DNA of 64,000 nt, from the NCBI RefSeq assembly GCF_964275005.1, contig NC_092702.1, positions 30,914,726-30,978,725 on the forward strand, given 5' to 3'. Source of the stretch: Diadema setosum. Taxonomy: Eukaryota > Echinodermata > Echinoidea > Diadematoida > Diadematidae. Within the stretch, counting starts at the first letter, position 1, and each line of letters begins with the position of its first letter. Below the pieces are notes generated by a model, which saw only the letters and a program-made list of their open reading frames with translations, ran no database searches and was not told the DNA's origin. The position numbers and the translations under genes were made by a program. Of this stretch, positions 53,901 to 62,900 are shown in pieces.

Positions 53901-56900
53901 TCTACATCCGTACCAGAGCGGATGGGAAGCTATTCAACATCGCCCGACTGCATGCCAGAACCAAAGTTAGAGAGGTTCTTATCCAAGAAATGCTGTTCGC
54001 TGACGACGCTGCTCTGGTATCGCACACAGAAGCGGGATTGCAGAGGCCTGTTGATTGTCTGTCCCATGCCTGTAACGAATTTGGACTAACCATCAGCCTG
54101 AAAAAGACTAAGATCTTGACCCAAGGCACTGACTCTCCTCCAGACATCTCCATTAATGTCACACATCTGGAAGAAGTGGACTCTTTCACCTACCTTGGTT
54201 CAGCAATCTCCAATTCCCTCTCCCTTGACAATGAGATAAGCAATAGAATAGGGAAAGCTACCGCAGTCATGGCCAAACTGAACAGGCGCGTATGGAACAA
54301 CAGTCAGCTGACCAAGAACACCAAGCTCTGCGTTTACCAAGCCTGCGTCCTCAGCACCCTGCTATACGGCTCTGAGTCCTGGGCAACATATGCTGGCCAG
54401 GAGAAGAGCCTCAACACCTTCCACCTCCGTTGCCTCAGACGACTCCTGCACATAAAATGGCAGGATAGGGTGACAAATGCAGAGGTCCTCCAGCGTGCCG
54501 GCATTCTCAGCATGTTTTCACTCCTCAGCCAGAGACGCCTGAAGTGGTTGGGTCATGTGTGTCGAATGGAACCAGGTCGCATCCCGAAGGACATGCTGTA
54601 TAAAGAGCTAAGCGAGGGGTCTCGTCCCATGAGAAGGCCGCATCTTCGCTTCAAAGATGTGTGCAAACGTGACATGAAGACGATGGACATCAACACCAAC
54701 ACATGGGAAGGTGTAGCTGAAGATCGTCCGCTATGGAGAGGCACTGTCAGGGAGGGCGTTCAGAGAGCTGAAGCTGTAAGGCACGTACAGCAGACCGACA
54801 GGAGAGCTAAGAGAAAGGCACTGGCAGTCTTAGTATCGGCCCCAACAAACTTCATCTGCTGCAAGTGCTCTAAGGATTGCCACTCAAGAGTGGGGCTTTA
54901 CAGCCACTCAAGGCAGTGCAAACTTCTCGCCTAGCTAGTGCTACGCCATCGTTTCTCGAGACGAATGGATGCCAACAACAACTTCTGTGATCAAACCAAT
55001 ACGAAGCAATCCATGTTGATATAATTCAGGGAAGTGTCACCGTAATGATACTATCGTACCAAAATGTGTACATCGTGTGGCGTGCATTACAGACTGTCGC
55101 TAAACGTTTTTAGAGATGTATGAGGTGAGACATGAAGCAAAAATTGGTCGAGAGTTTTAAAAGTTGGTGGATGTGACACTCGCTGTCTGTACAATGTTTG
55201 ATAACTATAAGCTACAGATACTGCTTAAATGCAGCATGAGGGGGCGTGTATTGTACACAGCTTCGTAATTATATCATTTTATTCAGAATAGTATGTCTAG
55301 AAATATCAAAATGCCATGGACCTCTTTTTCAAGTCAATGGGCACAACCATTATTTCTCTCATACAATTATCTACCTGCATAATTCCTTCGTGGCGAGACT
55401 TAATTGTAACAATATCGCCTCAAGGCTTGTTGAAGAGGGGTCATCCCACTAGACCGACACCCACGAGTCATACAGCCAACGAGTTTGACAGATACAACAC
55501 GGAGCTTAATGTGTCGGTCTTGTGGACCTTGTTGGCTTAGTGTCGAACTAATGGGTTGTCCCTTCAGCTGTATAACTCATGGGTTGTATGACTTGTGAGC
55601 TGTATGATTGTGGGTGTCGGTCTAGTGGGATGACCCCTCTTCAACAAGCCTTGTGTCGGTCTCGTGACGTACACCCGTTGAAGAAGGCTCTTTACACTTA
55701 CACGGCTCGCCCGAATTCCAGTTGGTGTAGGCCTCTGGTGTCCCGTCCGTCCACTCCCAGGTACCTTCCTCTGTGAGATCGTTGAAACCTATCCAGTAGG
55801 CGTTGGTCTCGAATGTGTGCCTGACACAAAAAATGCAAGATAAACTAAAGTTAACGAAAATAAACCAAACATAAAGAAATATAAACATCACACAAGCAAA
55901 CACACACACTCACTCTCCCTATCTTTCTCATAGATAGATTGACAAATTACAGATAAAAAGACGCAATGATCGGCCTGTTGTACGTAGGTAATCATGTCGA
56001 AATATAGTTATGTTCTTTGTCCTCTGTTTGTGACAGATGTAATGGCGTCATTGCCTTTACTATGTCGCCAGATGGATGGTTGTGTTTGTTTTCACTTTGT
56101 ATGACAAACCTCGAAAGGGTGAGGATAAAGTCGTTTTCGTCCTGATCCATGACGCTGACAAGATCTCCGTAGTCGTTGAGGGAGCGGCAGTTAGCGAGAG
56201 CCGTGGTGTAGTCGACGGCGGTCTCGACCAGCTGGTAGCAGGCGTTCCCGTTGCGGGTCCAGCCACTGTCGCATATCGTTGTGTCGTCCGTACCGTCGTC
56301 TAGAATGCGAACCAGAATCACACTATTCACACATTCCGTGAATCTTTTGGTACTCGTCAATAAGCACATACTAGTAGTTATTTGCATGGCGTCGTATGCC
56401 TCATTTCCCTTTCTTGGTCTATTTTCGCACGACATAAGTTAGAATACAACTACGTCAGTGCGTGGAGCTCGTTCTCTATCAACTTAGGTTAACATTTGCA
56501 AATCATTATCAATGTTCCTTTTACCCTGATGGGAAAGACATGGGTACCTATCAATGTAAGGGTAAATGTTTGGGCAGGAACCACTGATCAGGCCTGCTGA
56601 GTGAACAGTGTTTTGTAATATATGACCATGTGGGGTTTTTTTCCCCCACCAGAAGTATATCCCTGGATTATGAATAAAACTGCTCGCAGGAGTTCTCATT
56701 GGACATGTTGGAGGGGAACGTATCACCATAATTTAGCGCAGCGCAGTTTTCTGAATGATAATAACATAAGAGATTCAGGCATTGGAGAAGGCAATCTTCA
56801 TGTCAGTATTGCTAACAAAGATTAAAGTTACCACAATAATCGTACTGGCGACTGGTAGACAACATTGATGCACACTTTACATCAAGTCAAGATAATCAAA

Positions 56901-59900
56901 CATATTTTGTTGACGCTCTAAAAAATGAGATTCAAAATTCCTTACAATATTCTGTACTCATGTAAGCGTTATGTATACTACTTTGTATTACTTTACATGG
57001 GAATAAAATTGTTTGACTTGGATTGCATCAAAACATCAACATGGCCACACATTGTGTAGGAAGTCGGCATTTCTTGTACAATGTCATTACTTACCGACAT
57101 ACTTATAGAAGATTGCAAATACATCTGGAAACCCTCGACTCCCTGGCAAAGAAATGCAACAAAACCAATTTGACAGAATGATATGAGAATGATACAAAAT
57201 CTTTTTCATTTAGATTGAGATTCTAACGAAATAAGTCATTGAGTTTTATACTAGTAAGTGGATAGTCTATTTGCAAATAAAAGTTTAATTGAATTAAAAA
57301 AATTTTTGATTAACTAAAACAAAATCAAAATCATGTGACACTATTGCAAGTATAGAATATTCTTAATAATAATGTATAATCTATGTTACAAGAATATATC
57401 ATAATTTTGTGGTTTGTGTTATCATGTATATTGTCCGGAAATGAAAATAAAACAGGAATAAATGAAAATTAAAGTGACTTGACAGCAGATACGACTGTGG
57501 TTACGATGAATGCAAAAAAAATAATAATAATAATTAAGAGTGCTCCGTGACTTTGAGCAACATTTGGACAAACTTTGAACTTTGAACTTTGACTAATTGT
57601 TTGTACAAGTAACATCTCTTGTACATGTACGCATGTTTACTTTCTCCTGAATGAAATTGCACTGTTTGTGTAGTCAAGGATTGCTCATGTGTGTAGAACC
57701 ACATAATTCAGAGTACACTAAATTGAAAATACTACTCTGAATGTTACATTATCGCACCTATTTGTTATTTACAACAATACTGAAAAGTATATTTTGATAT
57801 ATGATATAATATTCATGCTTATTATGGGGGGGGGGGTTCCTTTTTTTATGAACTCAGTAAGTTGGACTTCTTTTTCATCCTGGTTGCAAACTGTTACTTT
57901 TATTCTCACTCCTCATTTTCTCATTTTCATGAAATACTGTTCTGTTCTGTTTGATGTATTGAGTTATGTTAATATCAATTGTTGTGATTGTTATCTTGCA
58001 TGTATGTGTTTACAGGGCCTCCTGGAAAACAGTACTTGATTACTGAAGGGGCCACCGTGTATAAAAAGAACGAAATAATAATAATGATAATGATAATGAT
58101 GATGATGATAACAATAATAAGAGTTGACAAGTATGGTCTTTATAGCAGGAGACGCACACTCTGCACTTCCCAGAGAAACTAGTTGTTAAATTCGTGACAG
58201 CGGAATGGTAAAAGCATCATTATAAATCAATTTACCTGACTCCCAAACCGTATACGCGGTAGAAGAGCTGTATATGAAAAACGGTGTGGAGTAATAATTG
58301 TCCCAGTTACAGCCGTAGTTGCTTCCGTGGTCGACGACTACCACCCAGCCGTTGTCGACGCTGCATCCACCGTAGGCCCGATTCATGTAGAAGCGACGAT
58401 TTCCACCAGACGCACTATCGATCCGAAGATGGAAAGACAAAGAGGTTAATCAGATCACATTCATGGGTGTATTACAAATTAATGAATAAACACAAAATTA
58501 CAAGAACAAAACGATGGGGTTTGCCCTTTTCATAAGTATCGGATAACTATTTCCTAACTTTATGGCACCCCCCCCCCCCAACGCACACATAGTCTTGTGT
58601 GCATACATTGATGTTTTACACCCACGTTTAAGAATGTTTGAAACTCGCTGGGTCAGGCAGACAAATATTATTCCTGTTGGCAAACTTCAGTTTCATTACA
58701 CTTTTATAGCCTCAACGACCTCCCCTTTCCAATATCATCATGTCAATCATCGTCTCATTATTGGCAACTACCAATTATAATGTTCTTCCGTATCAGGGCA
58801 ATTACAAACCGACTAAATATTGGGTAGTGATAATGTTAAAGTAAAAAATAGGGTTAGCTTTAGGGTTACAGTTTGGGTTAGGGGTAGGCTTAAGTGCAGG
58901 ATTTATTGGATCAGGGTGAGGGTCAGGGGAATGGTACCCGGGGTAATTGCCCAGGGATAATTTCCATAGACCCTGTTCATCATAGGACTTATACGTGTAC
59001 GTCTTCACAGTTTGACTCCCTTGGCACAGCTACGTCGATAAGTATTATCCCCATGTTAACAGTCGATGATGTCAAAAAGCGTCCAACAGTGCGAAGGTCT
59101 CATGTCTTACCCCGCCATAGACTCGTAGTTCTTGGACTGGGACCAAATGTCGGTGTAAGGTGCGTATGTGAGGTAGGCCGTGGCGTACCAACTCGTGCGA
59201 CTCGTGCCCGACGTAGTGAAGGTTAAACTCATCATCTCCACTCCGCTTGAGAAGAAGGCAAACTTTACCTGGTGTACACAGTGTTAGAGAAAGGAGGAGA
59301 TGACGCACAAAATTGTCCCATTATGGCGTCACAATTGTGAAGCATGTACTTCTTTCCGAATTGGCTCTTCTCGTTTACAACACACCGATACTGCAAAACA
59401 CAAAATTACTTTGACACACTGACTGAGCTCAATGTGATGCATTTATGACAAACCCCGTCTTTTCACAAAACGAGCAGGGAAGCATTTTGGAGATAAATTG
59501 CGTCCAAATTCGGAAAAGGCAAAGCAAACAAGGCGAAAACCCACTGACCTCTTCGATGTCGCTGGTGTCGTAGCTGTTGGCAGCCGAGCTCTTGTACGAC
59601 TCCGACGTATCCGTCAGTATATTGGCAGTCGTCGAGCCGTCGTTGTACGTATCCGACCCGGTGTACAGGTTGTATGCATTCAGGGAGGATCCTCTGAATG
59701 TCTTGAAAACCAATTGCCAATCTGTGCACACATTTTAGAAATATCATCATTAAGGAGTTTTATTCTTGACCCGAGTGGGAAATGGAGAATGACCAGTCAG
59801 AGGCTTCGGAAATCCGTCCGCAGAAACAGTGGTGTTTTTTTTTTTTTCGTCCATTCTCTATTCTACGTCAACAACCTAGAAATTTCAGCCCTTGAACCAC

Positions 59901-62900
59901 AGAGGGTGTCCTGAAGACCAGGATCATTGGGTTATTATGGCAACCATAACATCTGCCTATGTTGTGTCATTTTAAATGAGCAAAATGATTATGTAGGATA
60001 TGGTTATCTATCGGCGGTACGTAGCCTCGTAAGTATTGAGAAGGCTTTCTTTGATAGCCCCGTCATTATCATTGTCTTTATAGTTAATGTCAATTGTACC
60101 TCTTCACACCTAGGCCAAGAGGGACACTGTGAGCAGTGATTTTGTCCAGGAATTAATTAATGCACCAGACAAGATTCGAACCCGGGACACTTTGTTTATA
60201 GATCAAGACCCTTATCTACTGTACCACGGAGCTCCCGTTGTACAAGAAAGACTTACTTGACTACCCTGTGGTCACTTAGTTGCGCATGCATCTCTTTGAA
60301 ACTAAAAAAATGTACTTTTTATCGAATAAAAAGATATTAAATGAAGTAGAACGGTATGATTTACATACTACTTAGACAGAAAGGAATATGGAAGTAGAAA
60401 CTCTGAAAAATCCATGAAAATGATTTAATTTCATCTTAATAGTTCTCTCATAGCTTGCAAACATTGTCAGTCATTGCTTGAACAAAGGGGAGAGCTTGTT
60501 GGTCATGACAAGACAATGACATAACGATTGGATTGAATATAAAAAACATGAAAGAAATTTAGCGACCTTTCAGTCAGAACAATGTCCCTGGGATTTGTCT
60601 TACCGTCGATGATTTCGTTTTCATCGGAGCCACACTCGGAGTAGCTGGAATAGTAGCACTCGTTTGGGTAGACCGATCCGCAGTGAGTACCCCCGGTGAA
60701 GCAGCAGGCACAGTCGGTACGAGTCGAGTCAAACGGGCAGGCACACCCCGTCCTGGTAGCAGTGTACTGGATCAGGGCTGAAAACAGATGATCATACAGT
60801 CATTGCCTGGGACAATTTACCCTCAGCGTATAATCAATATCACAAGAGCTTCAAAATGGTGAAATATTTTCATCATTTGACTGGGTTGAACCTTTAATAT
60901 CACATTACCCTGCCGGAAAGAACAGAATGAGTTCACACTGTGTTCACGTATAGTCGACTACTTAGTAGGCCTATGTGAAAACGTTCGATTTTAACAGTGT
61001 GAAGATTATTTCACACTGTGTTGTGGTTTTTCACAGGTTTTTCACATACTAATGTTTTGTTTCACACTGTGAGTGATGATTTACACTGTGTGGTGATTCA
61101 CAATGTGTTCACACTGTTAAAACGCTCAAATTTAACAGTGTGAAGAGATTTCACACTGTGTTCTTTCCGGCAGGGTATATAACATTATATAGGCATAGCA
61201 AACACATCATGTTAATGTATCACGCAAACAAACTTATGATTATAGTCATGATAGTGATGATTATTGATAATAACAATGATGATCGTAATGATTGATAATA
61301 TCAATAATGATCGTATAATGTCCTTATATCATTCGGCTTACAATACAGTATAAATCACATGATAACGTTTGTCTTACCTTTACAAACACTAACTAGCTGC
61401 GATGTGCATGGGTAGTCGTCCCATGTACCGCTGGAATAGATTCCTCCGCAGTTGGTTTGGTAGTTGCCGTTCGGTTCGCCACCGTTCCAGTTGGTGTAAG
61501 TATCCGTACTACCATCGTACCAAGTCCATGTTCCATCCGCATCCAAATCAGTGAAACCTGCGTCACGTGATATCAGCCAGTCATGACATGAAGTGAAATC
61601 GGCGCAAGAATCGATGTTTCTCATCACTCTCGTTGTGATGTTTCAAAGAGTCACCAAAAGTTTGTTTTGGCCTCTTGTGACTCCGAGACTGAAACTCTTC
61701 CTGCATGACATTCATCATATTTGGTATAAGAAATATCTTTGGGGTTCATTTTGACATTATACTATAAATCATAGATGGGAAATAGCGTAGTATCAGTAGG
61801 CCGTGCAGTTTCAAATTTCCCAGTAACATAGGTATTACTACTCATTTGTTACCATTTTATGATTGCCATATATCCGTTTCCCACTACAAAACTAAGTGAT
61901 CACTAATCACTAATTCTATAACGAATTAACGTTTAACCAGAAATTTGGGAGATTTAACAGTGAAAATGTGGGAGTCGATGTCACGTTAGAGCAAGCAATT
62001 TAATCAAGATTTAAGATTTAAGATTTCATAATCATGATATACCGATATGAGCTTTGGAGTAGCCGCTGATGACGCTGGTCACGTGACTGTTGACGCCACT
62101 GTCGGCGATGCTGGCGAGATTCCCGCCCTGCGTCACGCACCATGCTTGGGCGTCTGGCCACGTCAGCGTGTCCGAGTTGAGGTAGTAGCAAGCCGTGCCG
62201 TATTGCTGCCAATCTCTACGGCACTGTGATGCGCCATCTGAAAGAGAAGAAGAAGATGATGATGATGGAGGAAGAAGAAGACAAAGAAAAAAAGAAGAAG
62301 AAAGAAGAGAAGGAGGAAAATAATTCTTAGATTTTTGTCCGTCATTACATTTCTTTCAGGCTCTTATTTTTCTTTGAAAGCTGAATGTATATTATTTTAT
62401 GCATGGATATTCATGCCGATCAAGAACATAGAACACGCCCATACAATATGATATTTACTCTTTCGTAGTTTTTTTTTTTTTGATATCTTGTATCATTGCT
62501 TTATAAGAATGGTAAACATATAATCTATGATAGATAAATATTGATTTGATTCTTAAATTGCAACACATTCCAGAAGACTAAAGTTCTTTTTCCCTCCGAA
62601 ATTAGCATTTCTTTCTTCTTCTTCTTTTTTGTAAATGTCTTTCTACTTATTTGTGCAGATTAGTGAATACAATTATATTACGGTTCCATAGTATCTTTGT
62701 CAAAATGATACAGAATAGTAGCAAAACTTAGAGGTGCCATTTTCAATCATGATAATTTTTGCTGCAAAAAAAAACCACAATAACCCAACATTAGTGGTAA
62801 ATGTTGGTATTAAGTAGTTATCTGGTTTGAATTCTTCTCATTGATTCAAATAATTGTAACGATCTATTCATCTGTTTGTTTGTGTGTTTTTGAGGTGTGA

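Noticed and set aside
58850-59000. Telomeric repeat insertion
   Set aside because: The GGTTAGGG-like words are irregular and few; a chance GT-rich stretch is as likely.
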